Under the pieces are notes generated by a model. It saw only the letters and a program-made list of their open reading frames with translations. It was not told the origin of the DNA and did not search any database. Source: Bacillus massilinigeriensis (GTDB lineage: Bacteria > Bacillota > Bacilli > Bacillales > Cytobacillaceae). From it: a stretch of DNA of 64,000 nt. The translations under genes were made by a program, and so were the position numbers. The stretch lies in NCBI RefSeq assembly GCF_900117315.1, contig NZ_LT630337.1, positions 3,944,628-4,008,627 of the forward strand, given 5' to 3'. Below, piece by piece: positions 14,796-22,965 of this stretch; the first letter of the stretch is position 1; every line of letters begins with the position of its first letter.

Positions 14796-15007
14796 TTCGC
14801 GAAATACGAGGGTTTATTCGCGAAATACGAGGGTTTATTCGCGAAATTTGGGGTTTTATTCGCGAAATTTAAAATTTATTCGCGAAAAATCAAGTTTTAT
14901 TCGCGAAAACCTGACTTTTATTCGCGAACTCACTTTTTATTCGCGAAACAATATGTTTATTCGCGAAATTTCCTTCTTATTCTCAAAATCCTGGGTTTAT
15001 TCGCGAA
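14796..15007 (+). repeat. Phased TTCGCGAA array (eleven cores)
   Basis: The palindromic 8-mer TTCGCGAA, mostly within TTTATTCGCGAAA, starts at 14796, 14817, 14838, 14859, 14879, 14900, 14921, 14940, 14960, 14980 (decayed to TTCTCAAA) and 15000. Steps are 19-21 bases. The first two units are identical; the later ones diverge between cores, so the core and its spacing are conserved rather than the full unit. Confidence 0.9.
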
Positions 15008-15063
15008 AATACCAATCAACTCTCAAAGTCCATCAGTCTTCAACTTGCTACTACTCCAAAATT

Positions 15064-15304
15064 CAACAGTCATTCTCATAAAATCCCCATCTACACTTCC
15101 AATTCAGCAGTCTTCCCCAATAATTCCCATCCACCCTCCCAATCCAGCAGTCTTTCACAATAATTCCCATCCACTCTCCCAATCCAACAGTCTTCCCCAA
15201 TAATTCCCATCCACTCTCCCAATCCAGCAGTCTTTCACGATAATTCCCATCTACTCACCTAATTCAGCAGTCAGCCAAGCACATTCCCATCCACTCACCT
15301 AATT
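15064..15304 (+). repeat. 40-bp tandem repeat (six units)
   Basis: CARCAGTC words start at 15064, 15105, 15145, 15185, 15225 and 15265, with a truncated seventh at 15305. Steps are 41, 40, 40, 40 and 40. Units contain CCCAATAATTCCCATCCACT. The + strand from 15040 to 15516 is strikingly C-rich and G-poor, a mirror of the G-rich tract at 14500. No gene is seen between 14324 and 15516. Confidence 0.88.
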
Positions 15305-15516
15305 CACGTATTCTACGCAAAAATCCAACCACTCTCAAAACCCACCTATTCCTCTCATTAACCCCAACACCCCCCAAAACTCAACAGTTACTCACCTCAA
15401 CCTCAACCATCACTCTCAAAAATCCCAATCATTCTCACACCCTCACACAAATCTGCACTCCCTTAAACCACAATCATCCTCAATACCCTTTCTCAACGCC
15501 CAAATCACAAACCAAA

Positions 15517-15591
15517 CAAAAAAGCGCCAGAATCCTTATTCCACATAGTTAACTCAATCATTAACTAGTGTGTCCAAAATGAGGATTCTGA
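15517..15591 (-). terminator. Terminator of glyA
   Basis: CAGAATCCT...AGGATTCTG (15590-15528) closes a long hairpin with an inner TAGTTAA/TTAACTA stem; a run of six T follows on the minus strand. Confidence 0.88.
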
Positions 15592-15608
15592 CACGACTTA
15601 TTACAGTA

Positions 15609-16850
15609 TTATTTTTCAGGATATAAAGGGAACTTCGCTGTTAAAGCAGCTACTCGGTCTGCCGCTTCCTTCAGCTTTGCTTCATCCTCATGGTTTTTCA
15701 AAGTGAACGCGATAATAGATGCAATTTCATCCATTTCCTCTAATCCAAAGCCACGAGAAGTAACCGCCGCTGTACCTACACGAATTCCGCTAGTGACAAA
15801 TGGGCTTTCAGGGTCGAACGGAATCGTGTTTTTATTAACCGTGATTCCTACTTCGTCTAGGACTTTTTCAGCCACTTTACCTGTTAAACCTAATGATCTC
15901 ATATCAAGAAGTAAAAGATGATTATCGGTTCCTCCTGAAACAAGGTCAATTCCTTCACCCTTTAAGCCTTCCGCTAAACGTGCGGCATTATCGATAATAT
16001 TTTGTGCATACTCTTTGAAGCCTTCTTGTAATGCTTCACCAAATGCTACAGCTTTTGCTGCAATGACATGCATTAATGGTCCACCTTGGATACCAGGGAA
16101 GATGGACTTATCGATTTTCTTACCGAACTCTTCTTTACAAAGAATCATACCGCCGCGTGGTCCGCGAAGGGTTTTATGAGTTGTTGTTGTGACAAAATCT
16201 GCATATGGTACTGGATTTGGATGGAGTCCAGCTGCAACAAGACCTGCGATATGGGCCATATCCACCATTAAATATGCTCCAACCTCATCAGCAATTTCTC
16301 TAAAACGTTTAAAATCGATTTGGCGCGGATAGGCACTAGCACCTGCAACAATTAATTTTGGCTTGTGCTCACGTGCTTTTTCCAAAACATCATCGTAATT
16401 GATGCGATGTGTTTCTTGATCTACACCATACTCGACAAATTTGTATTGAATCCCACTGAAGTTAACTGGGCTTCCGTGTGTTAAGTGGCCACCGTGAGAA
16501 AGATTCATTCCAAGAACTGTATCACCATGTTCCAAAATGGTAAAATAAACAGCCATATTCGCTTGGGCACCTGAATGAGGTTGAACATTGACATATTCTG
16601 CACCAAAAATTTCTTTTGCCCGTTCACGAGCTAAGTCTTCTACCACATCGACATATTCACAGCCGCCATAATAACGTTTTCCTGGATATCCTTCTGCGTA
16701 CTTATTGGTTAAAACTGAACCTTGTGCTTCCATAACCGCTTCACTTACGAAGTTTTCTGATGCGATAAGTTCAATCTTTGACCTTTGTCTCCCTAATTCG
16801 TCTTGAATCGCTTTTAATACTTGTTGATCCTGCTGTGATAAATGCTTCAT
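15609..16850 (-). CDS. glyA: Serine hydroxymethyltransferase
   Basis: A PLP enzyme interconverting serine and glycine with tetrahydrofolate; the main one-carbon source. 413 residues. The PLP lysine is in [15 protein letters not shown] near residue 230, and the N-terminal [33 protein letters not shown] is conserved. GGGAGG precedes the ATG. A TAGAAT -10 (16923-16918, minus strand) lies upstream with a poor -35. An isolated ACCGAAAT near 16901 resembles half a PurR box; glyA is a PurR target in B. subtilis, but one half-site is weak evidence. Confidence 0.97.
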   Translation of the reverse strand: MKHLSQQDQQVLKAIQDELGRQRSKIELIASENFVSEAVMEAQGSVLTNKYAEGYPGKRYYGGCEYVDVVEDLARERAKEIFGAEYVNVQPHSGAQANMAVYFTILEHGDTVLGMNLSHGGHLTHGSPVNFSGIQYKFVEYGVDQETHRINYDDVLEKAREHKPKLIVAGASAYPRQIDFKRFREIADEVGAYLMVDMAHIAGLVAAGLHPNPVPYADFVTTTTHKTLRGPRGGMILCKEEFGKKIDKSIFPGIQGGPLMHVIAAKAVAFGEALQEGFKEYAQNIIDNAARLAEGLKGEGIDLVSGGTDNHLLLLDMRSLGLTGKVAEKVLDEVGITVNKNTIPFDPESPFVTSGIRVGTAAVTSRGFGLEEMDEIASIIAFTLKNHEDEAKLKEAADRVAALTAKFPLYPEK

Positions 16851-16977
16851 GTGAATCCTCCCTTTTTAAGCCATATTCATATATACTATTTCTTCACTTA
16901 ACCGAAATTCATAAACTATTCTAGCACGTTTTTTAATTGAATAGAATGAAAATTAAAAAAGTATAAACAATAACAAT

Positions 16978-17037
16978 GAAAAAGGTCAAACCTCATACAG
17001 ATGTTGGAAAAATAACACACCCTATTCGGCTTGACCA
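16978..17037 (-). terminator. Terminator downstream of ywlG
   Basis: GGTCAAGCC (17036-17028) pairs imperfectly with GGTTTGACC (16992-16984) on the minus strand, followed by TTTTTC. The spacer 16851-17141 otherwise holds only the glyA promoter. Confidence 0.65.
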
Positions 17038-17141
17038 TTTCGATTCATGCTAGGCTTTATTTTTGAATCCATTTATGTTCTCTGGCTTGTAACCCTTTTT
17101 TCATTCTGTTTGATGTTAGACCTTTATCAATCCGTTTTATG

Positions 17142-17717
17142 TCAGCTGCAAGATTGGTTTTTTGGTTCACTTACATAAACTGCTCGTTCGCCCCCAATTA
17201 GCTTTGGACGACTTTTTGCTAATGTGACATGGGCGCCTCCAAAGGTTTTCTGAGGTACACGTATTGGAACTGCAACCGGCTTTAGATGCATCCCGATTAA
17301 GGTATTACCGATGTCTATTCCTGCCTCCGCTTGGATTTGCTCAACAACAACGGCATCCTTTAAATGAGAATAAGCATAAGTTGCCATCGCTCCACCAGCA
17401 TTTCGAACAGGAACGACCGTTACTTCATCATAGCCCTTTTCCTCAGCTGTTTCTCTCTCAATCACAAGCGCCCGGTTTAAGTGTTCGCAGCATTGAAAGG
17501 CCAATGAAACACTAGTAGCCTCTTGGAAATCCAAAAGCTTACGAAAAATCATCTCGGCAACCTCCTCAGAGCCCGCGGTTCCGATTTTCTTGCCAATGAC
17601 CTCGCTTGTACTACAGCCGATTACTAACAAATGCTTGCTTGTCAGATTGGCCTGCTTTTGAAATTCTTGTAGGATGCTGTGCAATTCTTCCTCCCAATGG
17701 GATATGGAATCTGACAA
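17142..17717 (-). CDS. ywlG: UPF0340 / TIGR01440 family protein YwlG
   Basis: 191 residues, cytosolic, of unknown biochemical function. The conserved VIGCSTSEVIGKKIGTAGS near the N-terminus and IDIGNTLIGMHLKPVAVPIRVP are the family hallmarks, and glyA-ywlG-rpiB (ywlF) is the B. subtilis gene order. The start is TTG at 17717 with AGGAGG 8 bases upstream; no ATG is near. 30 bases follow rpiB, so the two are probably cotranscribed. Confidence 0.88.
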   Translation of the reverse strand: MSDSISHWEEELHSILQEFQKQANLTSKHLLVIGCSTSEVIGKKIGTAGSEEVAEMIFRKLLDFQEATSVSLAFQCCEHLNRALVIERETAEEKGYDEVTVVPVRNAGGAMATYAYSHLKDAVVVEQIQAEAGIDIGNTLIGMHLKPVAVPIRVPQKTFGGAHVTLAKSRPKLIGGERAVYVSEPKNQSCS

Positions 17718-17747
17718 TTGGTATTCCTCCTTCTTGACATGAAAGAA

Positions 17748-18194
17748 TTAAAGATTTCTATCCTCTATTTCCTTAATTTTATTTAAACGGTTTTCATGAC
17801 GGCCACCTTCATACTCCGTTGTCAGCCATATTTTTGCTATTTCACGAGCAAGCCCTGGACCAATAACCCGCTCTCCCATGGCTAAAATATTACTATCATT
17901 ATGCTGGCGTGTAGCCTTTGCACTAAATGCATCATGTACAAGCGCACAGCGAATTCCTTTTACCTTGTTTGCTGCAATGCTCATGCCGATGCCTGTTCCG
18001 CAAATAAGAATTCCGCGATCAAATTCACCGTTTGCTACTTTTTCAGCAACTGGTAATGCATAATCTGGATAGTCAACGGAGGTTCCACATTCACAGCCGA
18101 AATCCTCAAAGGCAATACCCATTTCCTCAAGTAAATTTTTAATTTCTTCTCGAATATTTACTCCACCATGATCCGATGCAATGGCTACTCTCAT
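17748..18194 (-). CDS. rpiB: Ribose-5-phosphate isomerase B
   Basis: Interconverts ribose 5-phosphate and ribulose 5-phosphate. 148 residues. MRVAIASDHGG holds the phosphate-binding region; GILICGTGIGMSIAANKVKGIRCALVHD contains the active-site cysteine in CGTGIG; RQHNDSNILAMGERVIG is present. Allose-specific relatives share the fold, but in this neighbourhood it is YwlF. Start 18194 has GGAGGAG upstream; an upstream extension to 18224 has no support. Confidence 0.95.
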   Translation of the reverse strand: MRVAIASDHGGVNIREEIKNLLEEMGIAFEDFGCECGTSVDYPDYALPVAEKVANGEFDRGILICGTGIGMSIAANKVKGIRCALVHDAFSAKATRQHNDSNILAMGERVIGPGLAREIAKIWLTTEYEGGRHENRLNKIKEIEDRNL

Positions 18195-18280
18195 TTTTCT
18201 CTCCTCCATATTCACTCTGTCCATTTGATAGATGATTTAATATTTTTATTTTGACATATTCACCTATAAATATAAAGGTA

Positions 18281-18318
18281 AAAAGAAAAAGCATTAGCTG
18301 TTCGGTGAGGGCTAATGC
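18281..18318 (-). terminator. Terminator of the chemoreceptor gene
   Basis: GCATTAGC (18318-18311) pairs with GCTAATGC (18298-18291) on the minus strand, followed by TTTTTCTTTTT. Confidence 0.85.
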
Positions 18319-18452
18319 TTTTGTCTTATATCTTCATTGGAACAATGACTTCGGCTATTCATATTAGGTACTGTCTGACAGCAAGCAATTCAGCCCTTTA
18401 GTTACCGCTTTCAACAGTTCACACTAAAAATACCAACAAACCTATTACATCC

Positions 18453-19748
18453 CTACAGCTTAAACCGCGTAATGGTCTCTTTTAATTTTTCTGCTTGATG
18501 CTTGAGGTCCATACCTAGGCTTTCTACGTTTTCCATTACCTGTGTTTGGTGGACAGTAGCGTTTGTTACTTCCTGTGCTCCAGCTGAGGTTTCCTCTGCG
18601 ATGGCAGCTACTTCTTGTGATTGCGTAGATGTATGCTGAATTTCAATCATTTGTTGGTCTACTAATTTAGTGATCGTTGCAATAGATGACGCCATCTCAT
18701 CGATGGTTTTCGTCATTTCTTCAATGACTTCTTTTGTTTCGGTTCCTTTTTTCGCTTCATTATTAGCTATGTCTACTTGCTGAGTGATTTGATTGACGAC
18801 ATTGATGACTTCCTGTTGGATGTTCTGTACTAATTCGGAAATTCCTTGAACGGCCTTAGCGCTTTCATCTGCTAGAACCCTAACTTCTTCAGCCACTACA
18901 GCAAAGCCCTTTCCGTGATCACCGGCACGAGCTGCTTCAATAGAGGCATTTAATGCTAGCAAGTTGGTTTGGGCGGCAATATCACCGACCAATTGAATAA
19001 TTTCCCCGACCTTCTCTGCGTTTCTCTCTAATCTTTTTACTGTTTGAAGAGAGTTTTTATTATCATCAGCCAATCGTTCAATACCAGAGATTAATGAGTG
19101 AACGACTTTCTTAGATTCTTCAAGCTCATGAACCATATCATTGGAAACACCCTCTGAAGCCTTTGCTTTATTTTGAACCTCGACCGCAATTCTAATGACA
19201 TCTTCTACGGCCTCTGCTGTGTTTTGAATGGAAATTGCAGAGTTGTCAGCACCTTGTGATATTTCACTAATGGTTCTGGAGATGGCTGATGCCTGCTCAG
19301 CTGCTGCAGATGCTTCCTGCGAAATAGCAATAACCTTCTCATTCGTTTCTTGGAAGTTTTCATCGATCTTAAGGACCATATCCCTTAAAGAATAAAGCAT
19401 GTGATTAAAGGCTACCCCTAATGAACGAATTTCATCATCTGTACGTGGAAGTTCCACATCCTCCCCGATGTCTCCATGCGCTGCCTTTAATGCAATTTTC
19501 TCAAGCTTCTGTAATGGTCTTATTATTAGCGCTGCAAAGAAGAAGGCCAAAATACCAGACCAAATAATCCCCAAGCTTAGTGTTATCACCGTAAAGGTAA
19601 ATTCCCCTACTGGTAAAATATCCTTAAACAATGGATATAAAATATAAATAAATACTCCACTTGTCGAATATGTGATAAGCGCTAGGACTGTTGTAAACAT
19701 AACAAGCTTTTTCCTAAGTCCAAACTTGTACTTCTTTTTTTCCCCCAT
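18453..19748 (-). CDS. Methyl-accepting chemotaxis protein without an extracellular sensor domain
   Basis: 431 residues. Two transmembrane helices (about 15-40 and 50-76) are separated by only about ten residues, so there is no periplasmic-type ligand domain. A HAMP domain (77-130) and a long methyl-accepting coiled coil follow, with the signalling tip [23 protein letters not shown] that binds CheW/CheA. The start has GGGGAGGAAG. B. subtilis does not, as far as I recall, have a receptor between rpiB and ywlE, so this may be an insertion relative to that order. Such short-loop receptors may sense membrane state or cytosolic cues; that is inference. Confidence 0.92.
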   Translation of the reverse strand: MGEKKKYKFGLRKKLVMFTTVLALITYSTSGVFIYILYPLFKDILPVGEFTFTVITLSLGIIWSGILAFFFAALIIRPLQKLEKIALKAAHGDIGEDVELPRTDDEIRSLGVAFNHMLYSLRDMVLKIDENFQETNEKVIAISQEASAAAEQASAISRTISEISQGADNSAISIQNTAEAVEDVIRIAVEVQNKAKASEGVSNDMVHELEESKKVVHSLISGIERLADDNKNSLQTVKRLERNAEKVGEIIQLVGDIAAQTNLLALNASIEAARAGDHGKGFAVVAEEVRVLADESAKAVQGISELVQNIQQEVINVVNQITQQVDIANNEAKKGTETKEVIEEMTKTIDEMASSIATITKLVDQQMIEIQHTSTQSQEVAAIAEETSAGAQEVTNATVHQTQVMENVESLGMDLKHQAEKLKETITRFKL

Positions 19749-19768
19749 TTCTTCCTCCCCCTGTTCCT

Positions 19769-20215
19769 TTAACTCTCCTTTTGTATACGTTCGATTATTT
19801 TTTCTATTTTTTCATTTAGTTCCTTGTATGTATCTCTGTATATTTCTATTGATCCACCATAAGGATCAGCAATATCACGGGTTGAGTTTCCCTCTACAAA
19901 TTCAGTTATAGTAAATGTTTTTTCTTTTGCCTCTGGAAACATATTCAGGACTGTACTTTTGTGACCACTAGTCATTGTTAAAATGTAGGTGGCCCATTTA
20001 ACCATTTCTGTTGACAGCATTTGTGAACGATGGTTGTGTTCAATTTGGTTTTCCTTTAATACAGCTTGTGTATTTTCTGAGGCTGCTCCCCCATCCATGG
20101 CAAAAACCCCTGCAGATTTCACCTCTAAATTAGGAATGGATTTGCTTTTTACAATAGCTTCTGCCATTGGGCTTCGACAGGTATTTCCTGTACATACAAA
20201 CAGAATGCGGGTCAT
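19769..20215 (-). CDS. ywlE: Protein-arginine phosphatase (low-molecular-weight phosphatase family)
   Basis: 148 residues. The P-loop [13 protein letters not shown] has the nucleophile Cys8 and Arg14, and the general acid lies in ADPYGG near residue 118. YwlE of B. subtilis removes phosphate from arginines placed by McsB and so opposes tagging for ClpCP. The Thr in the P-loop (CTGNTCRS) is the residue associated with phosphoarginine selectivity. 20 bases upstream of the chemoreceptor, possibly cotranscribed. Confidence 0.93.
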   Translation of the reverse strand: MTRILFVCTGNTCRSPMAEAIVKSKSIPNLEVKSAGVFAMDGGAASENTQAVLKENQIEHNHRSQMLSTEMVKWATYILTMTSGHKSTVLNMFPEAKEKTFTITEFVEGNSTRDIADPYGGSIEIYRDTYKELNEKIEKIIERIQKES

Positions 20216-20437
20216 TCCTTTTCCTCCTCATTACCATTATAAGCGAAAAACGTTGACATCCATAGACAAGCTTTGAAAAATTTAAAACATTTGGAATTTT
20301 GGGTTTAACCCAAACAATATGAGTCAAAACTCCTAAATTTTTATCATTATTTAGAATATCCTAAAATCTCCATTAAATGAAGGGGCTTTCATCATTTTTT
20401 TCATTTTCTACTGTGTGAATAGGTTTCTTATCCCATA

Positions 20438-20470
20438 CAAAAAGGCCATCCCGATTGAAGATGAGCCTTT
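20438..20470 (-). terminator. Terminator of mntP
   Basis: AAAGGCTCATC pairs with GATGGCCTTT (20470-20441), followed by a short T-run. The 20216-20437 spacer holds no gene that I can see. Confidence 0.7.
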
Positions 20471-20491
20471 CTGTTTGCACTTATATACTTT

Positions 20492-21049
20492 TTAAGAGAA
20501 CGATAATAGCAATTTTATTCCAAATGCTAGTAGGATTCCTCCACCTAATGCTTCACTATATGTACCTAGCAGCCCTTGAACTCTTCGTCCAATAAGCAAG
20601 CCCGCCCATGTTAATAGGGTTGCTCCAATTCCAAAGCAAAATAATGCCACTACCGTTTTTGCTCCATATATCCCTAAAGTGAGTCCCACTGAAAAACTAT
20701 CAAGACTTGCACTGATGGCAAAAATAAGTAAGCCGATGCCAACTGGAGTAATAAGTGCTTGGTCATCCTTTCTCATACTTGACCAAAGCATTTGAATACC
20801 TAATAAGATTAATAGACCTCCACCTACGAATCCGGCGATGGCTCCCAATCTCTCAGACAATAATCGACCGAAAATAATCCCTAGCAATGGCATCCACACA
20901 TGGAAGATACCTATTGTCAGCCCTATCTTAAAAATTTGCCTAAGCCTTATCTGATACATTCCCATTCCTAAACCGATTGAAAATGCATCCATACTTAGGG
21001 CAAATGCCATTAAACCAAGTGTGAATATTTCTCCAACCATTGCAGACAT
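20492..21049 (-). CDS. mntP: Manganese efflux pump MntP
   Basis: 185 residues and six transmembrane helices arranged as two inverted halves. The paired acidic motifs FALSMDAFSIGLGMG (helix 1) and ISASLDSFSVGLTLGIYG (helix 4) are the signature of MntP (YwlD in B. subtilis), which exports Mn(II). The next gene, ywlC, follows the conserved order. I looked for the yybP-ykoY manganese riboswitch upstream (21050-21150) and did not see it. Confidence 0.93.
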   Translation of the reverse strand: MSAMVGEIFTLGLMAFALSMDAFSIGLGMGMYQIRLRQIFKIGLTIGIFHVWMPLLGIIFGRLLSERLGAIAGFVGGGLLILLGIQMLWSSMRKDDQALITPVGIGLLIFAISASLDSFSVGLTLGIYGAKTVVALFCFGIGATLLTWAGLLIGRRVQGLLGTYSEALGGGILLAFGIKLLLSFS

Positions 21050-21150
21050 TCTATTCCTCCCTCGGGACTTGCTACTTCAAGATATGCACGTCCAAGGAGG
21101 TTTAGAATATTCTTTTATGAAAAAGGTTCCCACTACATTGACTTATCAGC

Positions 21151-22206
21151 CTATTTTTTCCCTGTTTCTTCTATTATTTTACCACCAGCTGCCTTTGTTA
21201 ACCGATTCATTATGGCATGCCCTACCCCAACTGTTGGAAACATTTCGCTGAAAATCAAATCTACACCTGAGCGATTAAAGCTTCTAAGAGCCTTATAAAG
21301 GAGGTTTGCTACACTTTCTAGCTCACTTCTTCTCCCGCAGGCAAATATATAATCCGCTTTGTAATCTCCCTGATGTTCTTCTGTAGTTAGAACTCCAACC
21401 TTGAATCCTTCCTTTTGCTTTTCATCGACAAGGGTTTGAATAAAGGCTGTACTTCCATTAACAAGGTAAAGTGGCGCATTTGGCGCATAATGTTGATACT
21501 TCATGCCTGGAGCTTTTGGTGCCTTTTGCTCATCCGTTAGCGCGGGGTCCACCTTCACTTCTCCAACAACCGCCTCCAGCTGTTCCTTTGTAATGCCTCC
21601 CGGACGAAGGATGACTGGAATATCCTCCGTGCAATCAACCACCGTGGATTCCACGCCGACTCCCGTACTCCCCCCATCGACAATCCCGGGAATTCGACCA
21701 TTTAGATCTTCAAATACGTGGTTTGCCGTTGTAGGGCTTGGTTTCCCTGATCGGTTTGCACTTGGTGCTGCTATCGGAAGACCAGATTTCTCGATGAGCG
21801 CAAGAGCAACTGGATGATTGGGCATTCGAACGGCCACAGTTGATAAACCAGCCGTCGCCTTTTCCGATAATACTCCCTCTTTTTTCTGAAATATGATAGT
21901 TAATGGTCCTGGCCAAAAGTGATGGATCAACTGATTTGCCTTTTCAGGAATTTCCTTAACAAATTGGAGCAGCTGGCCCTTATTTGCAATGTGAATAATT
22001 AACGGATTATCGCTCGGTCTTCCTTTTGCTTCAAAGATTTTCGCAACCGCCTCATTGCTTTTTGCGTTCCCACCGAGACCATATACGGTTTCTGTCGGGA
22101 AGGCTATAACCTCATTTTCCTTTAAAAACTCGGCTGCCTGTGCAATTTGTTGATAACTTTCTTGATTATCCACATTTTTATCCACTGACCAAATGATTGT
22201 TTTCAT
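21151..22206 (-). CDS. ywlC: L-threonylcarbamoyladenylate synthase (Sua5/YwlC)
   Basis: Makes threonylcarbamoyl-AMP from threonine, bicarbonate and ATP, the first step of the t6A modification of tRNAs. 351 residues: the catalytic YrdC domain (about 20-210) with FPTETVYGLGGNA, AKGRPSDNPLIIHI and STVVDC, then a linker and the C-terminal Sua5 domain. GGTGG precedes the ATG. The first 45 bases of the gene contain two perfect or near-perfect DnaA boxes. Confidence 0.95.
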   Translation of the reverse strand: MKTIIWSVDKNVDNQESYQQIAQAAEFLKENEVIAFPTETVYGLGGNAKSNEAVAKIFEAKGRPSDNPLIIHIANKGQLLQFVKEIPEKANQLIHHFWPGPLTIIFQKKEGVLSEKATAGLSTVAVRMPNHPVALALIEKSGLPIAAPSANRSGKPSPTTANHVFEDLNGRIPGIVDGGSTGVGVESTVVDCTEDIPVILRPGGITKEQLEAVVGEVKVDPALTDEQKAPKAPGMKYQHYAPNAPLYLVNGSTAFIQTLVDEKQKEGFKVGVLTTEEHQGDYKADYIFACGRRSELESVANLLYKALRSFNRSGVDLIFSEMFPTVGVGHAIMNRLTKAAGGKIIEETGKK

Positions 22207-22434
22207 TTAATATCCACCTTCAAATAGAAGTATTTGATTTTTCTAGATGACCTTGATAATTCTCCTATTTCAAATACTTATCCTTCCTTTATACGTATGA
22301 AAGTATAAAAGAAGAAGGAGGATAACTCAAGTCTTATCCACATTTTGTGTATAAAAACGTTTTTATAGTGGATAACTTAAGCTACATATCCACAATTTTA
22401 AAGGTTTAACCTCATGAAAACGGAGTTATCCACA
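22166..22434. promoter_or_regulatory. DnaA-box cluster at ywlC/ywlB
   Basis: On the + strand TTATCCACA occurs at 22166-22174, 22334-22342 and 22426-22434, TTATCCACT at 22178-22186, ATATCCACA at 22386-22394; on the minus strand TTATCCACT at 22375-22367. A further TTATCCACA is at 22798-22806. The cluster spans the 5' end of ywlC, the intergenic region and the 3' end of ywlB. From memory, ywlC carries one of the DnaA-binding clusters found outside oriC in B. subtilis. Confidence 0.8.
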
Positions 22435-22841
22435 GATAAAATATATTGGACATGCTTTGAATGCATTAGCTCCTTTGGTAATTCCTCAGTCTCTTCCTTT
22501 TCAAATCCGATTACTTGAAAGAAATCTAGTGATTTTGATTTATTGGTAGCCAAATATAAGGTTGTTAATTGCCTTTCCCGTGCTAAGCGCAGGATTTGTT
22601 CAAACATGACCAGTATGTCCTGTTCCTTCAGTACGGATGTCATCACTAACGACCTGAGCAGTCCGTAGCTCCCAAGAGGTTCAATCCCAAGTGTCGCTTT
22701 AATATTTCCATCTTTATCTTCCATTATTAAAAAATATTCAATCCCGCTTTCTACTCCTTCTGTGCCCACTCTTGCTTCATTTAAAAAAGCAATCAGCTTA
22801 TCCACATCTTCTACCTTTCCACCACGAACCAATGTCTCCAT
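22398..22841 (-). CDS. ywlB: GNAT-type N-acetyltransferase YwlB
   Basis: 147 residues, a compact acetyltransferase-like fold without a fused domain: KATLGIEPLGSYGLLRSLVMTSVL (acetyl-CoA-binding strand region) and TTLYLATNKSKSLDFFQVIGFEKEE (motif B with GF). The substrate is unknown. The start at 22841 is chosen over a GTG at 22850 because GTAGGTGG spaces correctly. Its last codons include a DnaA box. Length and neighbours match B. subtilis YwlB. Confidence 0.8.
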   Translation of the reverse strand: METLVRGGKVEDVDKLIAFLNEARVGTEGVESGIEYFLIMEDKDGNIKATLGIEPLGSYGLLRSLVMTSVLKEQDILVMFEQILRLARERQLTTLYLATNKSKSLDFFQVIGFEKEETEELPKELMHSKHVQYILSVDNSVFMRLNL

Positions 22842-22910
22842 CAAACCCACCTACCCTCTCTTAATCATTCATTAATAAATATGATAGATTTGAAAAAGTA
22901 GAACCAAAAG

Positions 22911-22965
22911 GGTGACAGGCACCATCCAAAAATTGGATGGTGCCAATTGGATGGTGCCTGTCACC
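22911..22965. repeat. Palindromic GGTGACAGGCACCATCC element at the spoIIR 3' end
   Basis: Left arm GGTGACAGGCACCATCC (22911-22927) and right arm (22949-22965) are perfect complements. An extra TTGGATGGTGCC (22933-22944) offers an alternative 12-bp stem with the left arm. The outer end supplies the last spoIIR codon and its TGA stop. Related copies lie at 43267 and 54631. It may also end spoIIR transcription, but lacks a T-tract. Confidence 0.8.

Noticed and set aside
14796-15007. CRISPR array
   Set aside because: Core of 8-13 bases with about 10 bases between is far too short for repeat and spacer; no cas genes; same for the TATCCGCG, 35-, 40- and 46-bp arrays.
14760-15203. A 147-codon open frame on the + strand
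   Set aside because: It reads through the phased TTCGCGAA array; 21-base steps keep the frame open and yield repeated LFAK and YSRK words. No ribosome binding site and no protein-like composition.
21050-21150. yybP-ykoY manganese riboswitch before mntP
   Set aside because: The region is short and lacks the conserved stems; nothing like the consensus is seen.
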